Positions 1 through 11,390 are shown, counted from the first letter of the stretch. The stretch: DNA of 33,554 bases from an uncultured Demequina sp. (GCF_913055775.1 NZ_CAJXJX010000013.1:1-33554); one strand, 5' to 3'. Notes: generated by a model from the letters alone, not told the origin. Program-made: numbers and translations.

Positions 1-2322
1 GGCGACATCGTGCTGCTCGAAGCGGGCGACCTCGTTCCCGCCGACGGCCGCATCCTCACCTCGGCATCGTTCGAGGCCCAGGAGGCGGCGCTCACCGGCG
101 AGTCCGCGGCCATCGAGAAGCGGGCCGATGCGGTGGCTGAGGACGCGGTGCTCGGGGACCGGCGGTCGATGCTCTATCAGAACACCTCGGTGACGCGGGG
201 AACGGGCACGGCCGTGGTGGTCGCCACGGGCATGGGCACGGAGATGGGCGCGATCGCGACAATGCTTGCGGGAGTGGAGCGCGTGGTGTCGCCTCTCCAG
301 AAGGAGCTCAACGGGCTCACTCGGGCCATCGGCGCGGTCGCCTGGGGAGCAGTGGTGGTGATCATCGGCATGGGCCTCGCACGCGGGCAGTCGTTCGCGG
401 ACCTCATGTTCCTGGGCACGGCGGTCGCGATCTCCGCGATCCCGACGGGCCTGCCCACGTTCGTGCAGCGCATGCTGGCGTGGGGCGCGAACAGGCTCAC
501 CGAGGCCAAGGCGATCGTGACGTCGCTCAACGACGTCGAGACGCTCGGCTCGACCAGCGCGATCTGCTCGGACAAGACCGGCACGCTCACCATGAACGAG
601 ATGATGGCGCGCGAGGCATGGTTCGGGGGACACCACTACAGCATCGCGGGCCACGGCTACTCGTTCGACGGCCAGATCAGGGCCGAGGCCGGGGAGGTGG
701 TCGAGGGCACGCCGGAGATCGCCTTCGCGCTCGCACTGCCCAACGACGCCACCGTGAGCGAGGACGGCGACGTGGTGGGCGACCCCACCGAGGCGGCATT
801 CGTCGTGCTCGCCGAGAAGCTCGGCGTCGACGTCCCGGCGACCCTCCGTCGCTACCCGCGCGTCGCGGAGGTGCCGTTCGACTCGGACTACAAGTTCATG
901 GCGACCTTCCACCGCATCGAGTGGGAGGGGCAGGACCGTCTCGTGATCGTCGTCAAGGGTGCTCCTGACGTGGTGCTCGGGCGGTCGACGCGCTTCGTCG
1001 AGCATGATCGCTCGCTGTCGCCCATGGAGGGCCGTGCTGCTGACGTCGAGTCGGAGATCGAGCGCATGAGCGAGCAGGGACTGCGCACGCTGTCGCTCGC
1101 GATGCGCACCGTGGAGCCTGAGGACGAGGAGCGGGCGATCGCCGACCCCATGGCCGCCGTGGCGGACCTCGCCTTCGTGGGCGTCGTCGGGATCGTCGAC
1201 CCGCTGCGACCGGCCGCCAAGATCGCCGTCGAGCAGGCGCGCGCGGCGGGGATCGAGGTGCGGATGATCACCGGAGACCACGTGGTGACTGCCCGCGCGA
1301 TCGGCCGTGAGCTCGGTCTGGAGGGCGAGGCGCTGACCGGAACGGAGTTCGCGGCTCTGAGCGACGAGGAGATCGACGCGCGAGTGGACGGGATGTCGGT
1401 GTTCGGGAGGGTGACCCCGCAGGACAAGCTGCGACTCGTGCGCCGCCTCCAGGCGAGGGGCGACGTGGTGGCGATGACCGGCGACGCCGTCAACGATGCG
1501 GCGGCGATCAAGCAGGCGCAGATCGGCGTCGCCATGGGCTCCGGGTCGGAGGTGACCAAGCAGGCGGCCAAGCTGGTGCTCACCGACGACAACTTTGCGA
1601 CCCTCGTCAACGCCGTGAGGCTCGGTCGCGTCGTCTACCAGAAGATCATCAACTACGTGACGTTCCAGATGTCGCAGCTGATCGCGCTCGTCGCGCTGTT
1701 CCTGGCGGCAAGCGTGTTCAACATCAATCAAGGCGTGGCGCTCACGCCGATCATGGCGCTCGCGCTCAACTTCGCCATCGTGCTGTTCTGCGTCGTCACC
1801 ATCATCGCGGATCCCGCGCCAGACGGTCTCATGAAGAGGCCTCCCCGGGACACCTCCCAGGGGATCTCGAGCGGCGCCAGCGTGTGGCGGTGGGCTCTGT
1901 ACGGGCTGCCTCTGTTCCTCGCCGCTCTCGTGCCGCAGGTCGTTTTCGGGGACGACCTGAACCCCGACGGCGCATCGGAGCCCATGACCATGACCTTCGT
2001 GATCATGTCTTTGGGCACCGTCGTCACCGGCCTCGCGTTGCGCCGTGATCCCGAGAGCGGGCTGCGCGGGCCGTGGGGCAAGGCGCCGCAGCTCTTGGTG
2101 TGGCCGGTGGTGCTGACGATCGCGGCGACCGAGCTGGGCTTCCTTCAGACCTGGCTCGACACGACCCCGCTGTCGGGTCCCCAGTGGCTCATGTGCCTGG
2201 GGCTCACCGCAGTGGTGCTGGCTGTCGTCGAAGGCCACAAGGCCGTGATGCGGCGACGCCTGCACCAGCCGGCCGCCGCGCTCGACGTGAACGAGGCCGT
2301 GGCGCCCGCGCGCGCACGCTGA
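1..2322 (+). CDS. Cation-transporting P-type ATPase, 5' truncated by window edge
   Basis: Frame open from base 1 (GDIVLLEAGDLVPADG); TGES motif, phosphorylation motif CSDKTGTLT, hinge TGDAVNDA, C-terminal TM helices. Confidence 0.93.
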   Translation, partial: GDIVLLEAGDLVPADGRILTSASFEAQEAALTGESAAIEKRADAVAEDAVLGDRRSMLYQNTSVTRGTGTAVVVATGMGTEMGAIATMLAGVERVVSPLQKELNGLTRAIGAVAWGAVVVIIGMGLARGQSFADLMFLGTAVAISAIPTGLPTFVQRMLAWGANRLTEAKAIVTSLNDVETLGSTSAICSDKTGTLTMNEMMAREAWFGGHHYSIAGHGYSFDGQIRAEAGEVVEGTPEIAFALALPNDATVSEDGDVVGDPTEAAFVVLAEKLGVDVPATLRRYPRVAEVPFDSDYKFMATFHRIEWEGQDRLVIVVKGAPDVVLGRSTRFVEHDRSLSPMEGRAADVESEIERMSEQGLRTLSLAMRTVEPEDEERAIADPMAAVADLAFVGVVGIVDPLRPAAKIAVEQARAAGIEVRMITGDHVVTARAIGRELGLEGEALTGTEFAALSDEEIDARVDGMSVFGRVTPQDKLRLVRRLQARGDVVAMTGDAVNDAAAIKQAQIGVAMGSGSEVTKQAAKLVLTDDNFATLVNAVRLGRVVYQKIINYVTFQMSQLIALVALFLAASVFNINQGVALTPIMALALNFAIVLFCVVTIIADPAPDGLMKRPPRDTSQGISSGASVWRWALYGLPLFLAALVPQVVFGDDLNPDGASEPMTMTFVIMSLGTVVTGLALRRDPESGLRGPWGKAPQLLVWPVVLTIAATELGFLQTWLDTTPLSGPQWLMCLGLTAVVLAVVEGHKAVMRRRLHQPAAALDVNEAVAPARAR

Positions 2323-2439
2323 TTCCGGGGAGGGCCGGGGGAGTAGCCGCGCACTGAGCGGCGGTGCGGCGCGAGCCCGTAGCGCGCCTTCGACGCCTCC
2401 TGCTCGAAGCCTTTCGTTCGACTGAATCGTTCCATGTTC

Positions 2440-2465
2440 GATTTGTTGGACTTTGTTACAAAATC
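2440..2465. promoter_or_regulatory. Possible operator upstream of the sugar ABC operon
   Basis: AT-rich island with inverted repeat GATTTGT...ACAAAATC and inner palindrome TTTGTTACAAA (2452-2462), about 130 bp before the lipoprotein start. Confidence 0.4.
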
Positions 2466-2592
2466 GTGATGTTCGCGTGCTGAAACGGACACTCTGACCC
2501 GGCGCGGCCGCCTGTGTTCCTCGCTACTGTGACAAAGGCCACTCGACGAAGAGTGGCGCGGAGAGATCCTCCATGACACAGAGAGGTGTGAT

Positions 2593-3648
2593 GTGAAGAA
2601 GAACTCATGGGCAAGCCTGGCGGCCACCGCCAGCGTGGCCGCGATAGCGCTCACCGCGTGCTCAAGCGACAGTGGCGGCGGCGACGCCGACGGTCGTGCG
2701 TGTGTGATCCTGCCGGATGCGGCGTCCTCGCCGCGATGGGAGAACGGCGACCGTCCGGCGCTTGACGAGGCCATTACGGCCGCCGGATTCTCGGTCGACA
2801 TTCAGAACGCCGAAGGCGACACCGGTCAGTACGCGACCATCGCCGAGCAGCAGCTCACTCAGGGCTGCGACGTGATGCTCCTCGTCGATCTCCAGGGCGC
2901 CGCTGTCTCCGTCATGGAGAACGCTCAGGCGGAGGGCATCCCCGTGATCGCGTACGACCGTCCGATCGCCGGCGCCGACTACTACGTGTCGTTCGACAAC
3001 GTGCGTGTGGGTGAGCTCGAGGGCCAGGCGGTGCTCGACGGACTCGACGCCAACGGAATCGACCCGGCGGACGCGGTCGTCGTCTACATCGGCGGAGACC
3101 CTGCTGACGGCAACGCCGCGATGTTCTACGAGGGCGCGACGTCGGTGATGGAGGGTGCAGGCATCACTGCCGCTGCAGAGCCCCCGGGCCTGTGGGACGG
3201 TGAGCACTCCGCCACGGTCTTCGAGCAGGCGCTCACCGACTTGGGCGGTGAGGTCGACGCCGTGTGGGCGGCGAACGACACCAACGCCGCGGGCGTCATC
3301 ACGATCCTGGACAAGAACGGTCTGACCGTTCCGGTGTCGGGCCAGGACGCCTCGGTCGCTGGACTGCAGAACGTCCTCCTGGGCAAGCAGACCGCCACGG
3401 TCTACAAGCCGTTCCAGGTTGAGGCCGAGGCCGCATCCGAGCTCGCGATCGCGCTCCTGAACGGAGAGACGCCCGAGGCCGACATGGCGCTCGAGGACGG
3501 CACTCCGTTCATCGCGGTCGACCCGATCCTGGTCGGGCCGAGCGAGGTCCAGCAGGTCATCGACGACGGCAACGCCGACTATGACGAGATCTGCGCGGGC
3601 GATGTCGCGTCCGCGTGCGACGAGGTGGGGCTCGAGGCAGCAGCCTAG
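2593..3648 (+). CDS. Sugar ABC transporter substrate-binding lipoprotein (XylF/RbsB-like)
   Basis: GTG start after GAGAGG; lipobox LTACSS; periplasmic-binding-protein fold sequence (IPVIAYDRPI, GQDASVAGLQNVLLGKQTATVYKPF); followed by ATPase and permease genes. Confidence 0.92.
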   Translation: MKKNSWASLAATASVAAIALTACSSDSGGGDADGRACVILPDAASSPRWENGDRPALDEAITAAGFSVDIQNAEGDTGQYATIAEQQLTQGCDVMLLVDLQGAAVSVMENAQAEGIPVIAYDRPIAGADYYVSFDNVRVGELEGQAVLDGLDANGIDPADAVVVYIGGDPADGNAAMFYEGATSVMEGAGITAAAEPPGLWDGEHSATVFEQALTDLGGEVDAVWAANDTNAAGVITILDKNGLTVPVSGQDASVAGLQNVLLGKQTATVYKPFQVEAEAASELAIALLNGETPEADMALEDGTPFIAVDPILVGPSEVQQVIDDGNADYDEICAGDVASACDEVGLEAAA

Positions 3649-3667
3649 GCCGCTCGAGGCGCACGAG

Positions 3668-3703
3668 GGGGGTTCCGCATCGCATCCGCGATGCGGAACC
3701 CCC
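3668..3703 (+). terminator. Intra-operon stem-loop (attenuator/3' stabiliser)
   Basis: Perfect 16-bp stem GGGGGTTCCGCATCGC / GCGATGCGGAACCCCC with ATCC loop, between SBP and ATPase genes; no T-tract follows. Confidence 0.8.
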
Positions 3704-3752
3704 GGTCTGTCAGACTCGACCCACCACCGATCACGTCAAAGGAGACACAGCG

Positions 3753-4502
3753 GTGAATCAGCCGATCATCGAACTCAAGCAGGTCACCAAGAGCTTCGGC
3801 CCGGTCGACGTGCTCAAGGGCATCGACTTCGAGGCCCGCGCCGGGCGCGTGACCGCGCTCGTCGGCGACAACGGAGCCGGAAAGTCCACGCTCATCAAGG
3901 GTCTCGCCGGTGTGCAGCCCTACGACGGTGGAGAGGTCCTGTTCGACGGGTCACCTGTTCACCTGCACCACCCGCGAGAGTCGGCACGGCACGGCATCGA
4001 GGTGGTGTACCAGGACCTCGCGCTGTGCGACAACCTCGACATCGTGCAGAACATGTTTCTGGGCCGCGAGGAGATGGCGGGGGGCACCTTTGACGAGGGC
4101 CGCATGGAGGTCGAGGCGGCGGCCGCTCTGCAGGCGCTGTCCGTGAAGACCATGACGTCCCTGCGACAGAAGGTCGCCTCGCTGTCCGGTGGACAGCGCC
4201 AGACCGTTGCCATCGCGCGCTCGGTGGTCAAGCAGGCCAAGGTGGTGATCCTCGACGAGCCCACGGCTGCACTTGGAGTCGCGCAGACCGCTCAGGTGCT
4301 GAGCCTCGTCCGCCGGCTCGCCGACAGCGGCGTCGCCGTCATCATCATCTCGCATAACCTCCAGGACGTCTTCGAGGTCGCGGATGACATCGCGGTGCTG
4401 TACCTCGGCACGATGACCGCACGCCTCACAGCCCGGGAGACGAACCCCGACGAAGTCGTCGGGTACATCACGGGCACCAAGACGCAGGAGGCGGCGGCAT
4501 GA
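3753..4502 (+). CDS. Sugar ABC transporter ATP-binding protein (single ABC domain, XylG-like)
   Basis: Walker A GDNGAGKST, signature LSGGQRQ, Walker B VVILDEPTAAL; GTG start after AAAGGAGA; the track ORF start at 3615 is upstream of this. Confidence 0.92.
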   Translation: MNQPIIELKQVTKSFGPVDVLKGIDFEARAGRVTALVGDNGAGKSTLIKGLAGVQPYDGGEVLFDGSPVHLHHPRESARHGIEVVYQDLALCDNLDIVQNMFLGREEMAGGTFDEGRMEVEAAAALQALSVKTMTSLRQKVASLSGGQRQTVAIARSVVKQAKVVILDEPTAALGVAQTAQVLSLVRRLADSGVAVIIISHNLQDVFEVADDIAVLYLGTMTARLTARETNPDEVVGYITGTKTQEAAA

Positions 4503-5785
4503 CCACCGAGACCCAGGGCCCCGTGGTCGAGCCCTCAGACGCGAGCCCGGCAGCCCAGAGCCTGCTCGGCCGCGGCGTCGAGCAGGGCGTCTTCGAGCAC
4601 GGCCGTTCGTACCTGCGGCGCCTGCGCGGCGGCGAGATGGGGGCGCTGCCAGCGATCGGCGGGCTGCTGGTGCTGTTCATCATCTTCGGCTCCGCGCACA
4701 GTGCGTTCCTGACCCCGCGCAACATGGCCAACCTGATCACGCAGGCGGCTCCGCTCGTGGTGCTCGGCATGGCGCTCGTGTTCGTGCTGCTGCTCGGGGA
4801 GATCGACCTGTCGGCTGGCGTCACCTTCGGTGTCGCGATGGCGGTCTTCGTGAAGTACACGCAGCCGGACGGGCTGGCGTGGCCGGTGGGCCTCGCTCTG
4901 GCGATGGGCATCGGCTTCGCCGTGGGCGCCACGATCGGATTCTTCGTCGCCAAGATAGGCGTGCCGTCCTTCGTGGTCACGCTGGGTCTGTTCCTCGGGC
5001 TCCAGGGCGTGATCCTCATGGTGATCGGCGCGGGTGGCACGTACCGACTCATTCCTGAGCCCATCAAGGCCATCCAGAACTCGAATATGCCCGTCTGGGC
5101 GGGTTGGGCCATGCTCGCCGCGCTCGTGGGCCTGCTCGTGCTGGTGGCCATGTGGGATCGGTGGCGCCGTGCACGTTCGGGCGCCCCGAACCCGGCGCTG
5201 TCGATCGTGCTGCTCAAGCTGGGCACCATCGTGGTGCTCGGCGCGGCATTCGTGACGTTCATGAACCTGGACCGTGGCCGTGCCGCCCAGGCGATCATGG
5301 GCGTGCCGATCGTGGTGCCGGTGGTGCTGCTGATCGGGCTCATCGGCACTTTCGTGCTCGATCGCACCCGGTTCGGCCGGTACATCTACGCCATCGGCGG
5401 CAACCGCGAGGCGGCTCGACGGTCCGGCGTCAACGTCACGGCGGTCAAGTGGTCCGCGTTCGTCGTGTGTTCGTCCCTCGCGGTGCTCGCCGGTGTGCTG
5501 TACGTGTCGAGAGTGGGCTCGGCGGATGCGTCGACGGGGCGCGAGATCGTGCTCTCCGGCGTCGCAGCGGCCGTGGTGGGCGGGGTCAGCCTCTTCGGCG
5601 GGCGGGGTCGACTCATGCACGCCGCGGTGGGCGCTTTCGTGATCGCGACCATCGAGAACGGCCTGGGTCTGCTGGGCTTCTCGGCCGGCGCGACGCTCGC
5701 CGTCTCCGGCGGCGTGCTGATCCTCGCCGCGACCGTCGACGCCCTGGCGCGACGGCGCTCTGGCGGCGGCTCGACGAACTCCTGA
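4499..5785 (+). CDS. Sugar ABC transporter permease (XylH/RbsC-like)
   Basis: ATGA overlap with the ATPase gene; multiple TM segments; GEIDLSAG and [12 protein letters not shown] motifs typical of BPD_transp_2 permeases. Confidence 0.92.
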   Translation: MTTETQGPVVEPSDASPAAQSLLGRGVEQGVFEHGRSYLRRLRGGEMGALPAIGGLLVLFIIFGSAHSAFLTPRNMANLITQAAPLVVLGMALVFVLLLGEIDLSAGVTFGVAMAVFVKYTQPDGLAWPVGLALAMGIGFAVGATIGFFVAKIGVPSFVVTLGLFLGLQGVILMVIGAGGTYRLIPEPIKAIQNSNMPVWAGWAMLAALVGLLVLVAMWDRWRRARSGAPNPALSIVLLKLGTIVVLGAAFVTFMNLDRGRAAQAIMGVPIVVPVVLLIGLIGTFVLDRTRFGRYIYAIGGNREAARRSGVNVTAVKWSAFVVCSSLAVLAGVLYVSRVGSADASTGREIVLSGVAAAVVGGVSLFGGRGRLMHAAVGAFVIATIENGLGLLGFSAGATLAVSGGVLILAATVDALARRRSGGGSTNS

Positions 5786-5786
5786 C

Positions 5787-5823
5787 CGTGCGTGCCCCGA
5801 CCGTCACGGTCGGGGCACGCACG
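5787..5823 (+). terminator. Strong stem-loop, likely terminator of the ABC operon
   Basis: CGTGCGTGCCCCGACC / GGTCGGGGCACGCACG 16-bp perfect stem, 5-nt loop, immediately after the permease stop. Confidence 0.8.
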
Positions 5824-5849
5824 CTGGTGCCCCGCGTAGACTCGCACTC

Positions 5850-7136
5850 ATGACCGACACCGTCCCCAGCACCGACGTCGAGAGTGCCGTCCTGGAGGCG
5901 TGCCGACGTGCCAAGGTCGCGTCGCGCGCTCTCGCGACTGCCACCCGAGCCGACAAGGACGCGGCCCTCCATGCGATGGCGGACGCGCTCGTCGCCCAGT
6001 CAGCGCGCATCGTCGCGGCGAACGCCGCCGACCTGGAGCGGGGTCGCGCGAGCGACATGTCGCCGGGGCTCCTCGACCGGCTCGAACTCACTGACGCCCG
6101 CATCGGCGCCATCGCCGACGCCCTGCGCTATCTGGCGGGGCTTCCCGACCCGGTGGGCGAGGTCAAGCGCGGCTCGACCCTGCCGAACGGCCTGCGACTG
6201 GTGCAGAAGGCGACGCCGATGGGCGTGGTCGGGATGATCTACGAGGCCCGTCCGAATGTCACGGTCGACGCTGCGGGGCTCGCCCTGAAGTCGGGAAATG
6301 CCGCGGTGCTGCGCGGCGGTTCGGCGGCGGCGAACTCCAACGAGGTCATCGTGGCCGTCCTGCAGGACGCGCTCGAGGCGGCGGGCCTGCCGCGCGACGC
6401 CGTGCAGTCCATCGATGCCTACGGGCGCGAGGGCGCCCGCGTGCTGATGAACGCGCGGGGGCTGGTCGACGTGCTCGTGCCCCGTGGCGGGCGCGAACTG
6501 ATCCAAGCCGTGGTCCGCGACTCGACCGTGCCCGCCATCGAGACCGGCGAGGGCAACTGCCACGTCTACCTCGACGCCTCCGCTCCGGTCGAACGTTCCG
6601 TCGAGATCGTGCTGAACTCCAAGGCGCAGCGCGTGGGCGTCTGCAACGCCGCCGAGACGTTGCTGGTGCACCGTGACGCGGCCCAGACGCTGCTGCCCGC
6701 AGTGGCGGCCGCGCTTGGCGAGGCGGGCGTCACCCTCCACGCTGACGCCGCAGCGGCCGAGCGCATCGGCTCTGCCGCGACGGTGGTTCCGGCGACCGAG
6801 GCAGACTGGGCCACCGAGTACCTCAGCCTGGATCTCGCGGTGCGCGTGGTCGACACGATCGACGAGGCGATCGCGCACATCCAGCGCTACAGCACCGGCC
6901 ACACCGAAGCGATCGTGACCGAGTCGCTCGCCGCGGCGGAGCAGTTTACGAGAGAGCTCGACACCGCCGCGGTGCTGGTCAATGCGTCGACGCGGTTCAC
7001 GGACGGAGCGCAGTTCGGGCTGGGCGCGGAGATCGGAATCTCCACGCAGAAGCTCCACGCGCGTGGGCCCATGGGGCTGGCGGAGCTGACGACCACCAAG
7101 TGGATCGTGTTCGGCGATGGGCACATTCGCGACTAG
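5850..7136 (+). CDS. proA: Glutamate-5-semialdehyde dehydrogenase (gamma-glutamyl phosphate reductase)
   Basis: [50 protein letters not shown] motifs; followed by nadD-rsfS as in other actinobacteria. Confidence 0.97.
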   Translation: MTDTVPSTDVESAVLEACRRAKVASRALATATRADKDAALHAMADALVAQSARIVAANAADLERGRASDMSPGLLDRLELTDARIGAIADALRYLAGLPDPVGEVKRGSTLPNGLRLVQKATPMGVVGMIYEARPNVTVDAAGLALKSGNAAVLRGGSAAANSNEVIVAVLQDALEAAGLPRDAVQSIDAYGREGARVLMNARGLVDVLVPRGGRELIQAVVRDSTVPAIETGEGNCHVYLDASAPVERSVEIVLNSKAQRVGVCNAAETLLVHRDAAQTLLPAVAAALGEAGVTLHADAAAAERIGSAATVVPATEADWATEYLSLDLAVRVVDTIDEAIAHIQRYSTGHTEAIVTESLAAAEQFTRELDTAAVLVNASTRFTDGAQFGLGAEIGISTQKLHARGPMGLAELTTTKWIVFGDGHIRD

Positions 7137-7209
7137 CGGGCGCGGCGCGACGTGCGCCTTGCCGCTCATGGAATAATCGACTACCAGACGACGAGAAGAG
7201 GATCCCCGC

Positions 7210-7356
7210 GTGATCACCGAAGCCGCTGAGACGACGCATCACGTCGTGAACGAGCTCCCCATCCCCGCCGAGGCGTTCGGCCTCATCGCCTTCACGGGCC
7301 TGATGGCGCTGCTGTTCGTGACCTACGCCTTCCGGAGCGTCGGCAGCCGTCACTGA
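7210..7356 (+). CDS. Small single-pass membrane protein, 48 aa (not in supplied ORF track)
   Basis: GTG start, translates VITEAAETTHHVVNELPIPAEAFGLIAFTGLMALLFVTYAFRSVGSRH*; hydrophobic helix; preceded by GAAGAGG; 1-bp gap to nadD. Confidence 0.75.
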   Translation: MITEAAETTHHVVNELPIPAEAFGLIAFTGLMALLFVTYAFRSVGSRH

Positions 7357-7357
7357 C

Positions 7358-7946
7358 GTGAGCGCGGCGCTGGCGCGGGTCGGGGTGCTCGGCGGCACCT
7401 TCGACCCCATCCACCACGGACACCTGGCTGCAGCGTCCGAGGTGTGCGCAGCGCTGGGTCTCGACCAGGTGCTCATCGCGCCCACGCATCGCCAACCCTT
7501 CAAGGACGGGTTCGACTCCGCCCCGGCGTCTGAGCGTCTCGAGATGTGCCGCCGCGCGGTCGAGGGCGACGAGCGGTTTGCCGTGACGCCTGTTGACATC
7601 GAGCGCGGCGGGATCACCTACACCGTGGATACCCTCACGGACCTGCGAGATCAGCTTCCCGGCACGAGCCTGTACTTCATCACGGGGGCCGATGCGCTCA
7701 CCAGGTTTGGCGACTGGAAGGACGTCGACAGGCTGCAAACTCTCGCACAGTTCGTGGGAGTGACGCGGCCCGGTCATTCGTTGCCTCAGTTGGATACCCC
7801 ACACCTGTTGGTAGAAGTTCCGGCGATGGCGGTATCCTCGACCGAGATCCGCCGCCGGGTGAGGGCCGGAGCGCCCATCCGCTACCTGGTACCTCGCGCC
7901 GTCGCCGACTACATCGCGCAGCACGATCTGTACGCGGGAGGAATGC

Positions 7947-7954
<8 letters not shown>
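7358..7954 (+). CDS. nadD: Nicotinate-nucleotide adenylyltransferase
   Basis: [15 protein letters not shown] nucleotidyltransferase motif, [17 protein letters not shown]. Confidence 0.96.
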
Positions 7955-9598
<1,644 letters not shown>

Positions 9599-9602
<4 letters not shown>

Positions 9603-9952
9603 CGGCCGCCCCCCGCGCTGTGGAGATCACCCGACTCGCCGCGCGCGCCGCCGACGACAAGAAGGGCACGGAGATCGTGGCCCTCGACGTCTCGTCGCGC
9701 ATGCCGCTCGCGGATGTGTTCCTGGTGGTGTCGGGCTCGAACGAGCGTCAGGTGATCGCGATCGCCGAGGCGGTCGAGGAGGCACTGCTCGCTGACGGCA
9801 CCAAGGCCGTGCGACGCGAGGGCATCCGCGAGGGCCGCTGGGCGCTGCTCGACTTCAACGATCTCATCGTTCACGTGATGCACCAGGAGGATCGGGCCTA
9901 CTACGAGCTCGAGCGCCTGTGGAAGGATTGTCCCGTCCTGCCCCTCGACTAG
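9599..9952 (+). CDS. rsfS: Ribosome silencing factor
   Basis: GTGA overlap with previous gene; [33 protein letters not shown] and [26 protein letters not shown] are typical RsfS motifs. Confidence 0.95.
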
Positions 9953-9960
9953 GAGGTCCG

Positions 9961-10578
9961 ATGCGCGTCTTCGTCGTGCGTCACGGCCAGACCACCTGGA
10001 ACGTCTCTGGGCTGCTGCAGGGTGCCGCCGACATTCCGCTCACTCCTGAGGGACGTCAGCAGGCGGCCGCCACCGCCGCCGTGCTCGGCCGGCTCGTCGG
10101 GCCTGGCGCGACCGTCGCATCGTCCCCTCTGTCGCGAGCCTCCGACACCGCATCGGCCATTGCCACCGAGCTCGGGGTGAAGGCGCACCTGGACGACCGA
10201 CTGCGCGAGCGGGCGTATGGAGTCTGGGAGGGCATCACTCCCGACCAGCGCGAGAGCGGCTGGCCGGACGAGGTGCGGGCGTGGCATGAGCACGGCAACC
10301 CCCCGATCGAAGGGTTCGAAGACCACTTCAGCGTGCGCGACCGCATGGTCGAGGCGATCGAGGAGTGGGCGGAGGACACCACCGGACCGCTCGTGATCGT
10401 GACCCATGGCAGTTCCGGCAGAGTGGGCCTCCAGGGGCTCCTGGGCCTGCCTCTCGATCACCGGACCCTCGGCAACCTCCGCAACGCGGCCTGGTCGCGA
10501 CTGACCCGCCGCGCGCGCGGCGACTGGACGCTCGAGCGCCACAACCTCACCGCCCAGCTCGCGGGAGCGCGGCCGTGA
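9961..10578 (+). CDS. Histidine phosphatase family protein (phosphoglycerate mutase-like)
   Basis: RHGQTTWN catalytic motif, SSPLSRASDTA, THGSSGR; ATG after AGGAGG. Confidence 0.92.
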   Translation: MRVFVVRHGQTTWNVSGLLQGAADIPLTPEGRQQAAATAAVLGRLVGPGATVASSPLSRASDTASAIATELGVKAHLDDRLRERAYGVWEGITPDQRESGWPDEVRAWHEHGNPPIEGFEDHFSVRDRMVEAIEEWAEDTTGPLVIVTHGSSGRVGLQGLLGLPLDHRTLGNLRNAAWSRLTRRARGDWTLERHNLTAQLAGARP

Positions 10579-11174
10579 GCGCGATGGTCCTGTGGCGGCA
10601 CGCGCGCACCGAGTACAACGCCGATGGGCGGCTTCAGGGCTCGCTCGACGTCCCGCTCGGCGAGGGCGGTCGCGCTCAGGCCGCGGGAGCCGCGCGCAGG
10701 CTCGTCGATCGCTACGGGTCGGACCTCGTGATCGTGTCCTCGCCGCTGTCGCGCGCGCTCGACACCGCGGACGAGCTGGCCGCGCTCACCGGTGGCGACG
10801 TGGCGGTGGACGAGGGCTTCGCCCAGCGTCCCTACGGGGCCTGGGAAGGGCTGACATGGGCGGACGTACAGGCCCGCTGGCCCGAGCAGTTCGCGGCGCG
10901 CAAGCGGGGGGAGGATCCGGACATCCCTGGGTGGGGAGTGTCCGCGGACGTCGCCGCGCGCGTGGGTGCGGCGCTGCGGGACCACTGGGATCCCGAGGCC
11001 ATCACCGTCGTCGTCAGCCACGGCAGCGCGATCCAGCTCGGTCTGCTCGACGTGCTCGGCCTCGAGCCGCTGTCGCGCGTGTTCGGATCCGTGCCTCACG
11101 CCGCGTGGCACGAGGTCAGGCGCGTCGAGTCCGGCGCATGGCACGTCGACGCCCTGGGGCTGGGAGCGGATTAG
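10575..11174 (+). CDS. Histidine phosphatase family protein, tandem paralogue
   Basis: WRHARTEYN catalytic motif, SSPLSRALDTADELA, SHGSAIQLGLLD; GTGA overlap with the upstream paralogue. Confidence 0.92.
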   Translation: MSAMVLWRHARTEYNADGRLQGSLDVPLGEGGRAQAAGAARRLVDRYGSDLVIVSSPLSRALDTADELAALTGGDVAVDEGFAQRPYGAWEGLTWADVQARWPEQFAARKRGEDPDIPGWGVSADVAARVGAALRDHWDPEAITVVVSHGSAIQLGLLDVLGLEPLSRVFGSVPHAAWHEVRRVESGAWHVDALGLGAD

Positions 11175-11239
11175 CGTCCGCCGCGCCCGTTGGGTTACAC
11201 TGTCATTCGCTCTTCGGGGCACCTGGTTCGAAAGAACAC

Positions 11240-11312
11240 GGGGCTGTGGCGCAGCTGGTAGCGCACCTGCATGGCATGCAGGGGGTCAGGGGTTCGAGTC
11301 CCCTCAGCTCCA
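11240..11312 (+). tRNA. tRNA-Ala (anticodon GGC)
   Basis: Acceptor GGGGCTG/CAGCTCC, anticodon arm CCTGC-ATGGCAT-GCAGG, T arm AGGGG-TTCGAGT-CCCCT; no encoded CCA. Confidence 0.96.
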
Positions 11313-11334
11313 CGATGTGTTGAGACAGCATCAT

Positions 11335-11362
11335 GAAAGCCGCTCCTTCGGGGGCGGCTTTC
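11335..11362. terminator. Bidirectional terminator between tRNA-Ala and glutathione peroxidase
   Basis: GAAAGCCGCTCC-TTCG-GGGGCGGCTTTC hairpin between convergent transcripts. Confidence 0.8.
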
Positions 11363-11390
11363 CTCGTTCCGCGGGGATCAGCGCGCGGGA

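Noticed and set aside
3668-3703. Classical rho-independent terminator ending the transport operon
   Set aside because: No T-tract, and the ATPase and permease genes clearly belong to the same operon; treated as an intra-operon hairpin.
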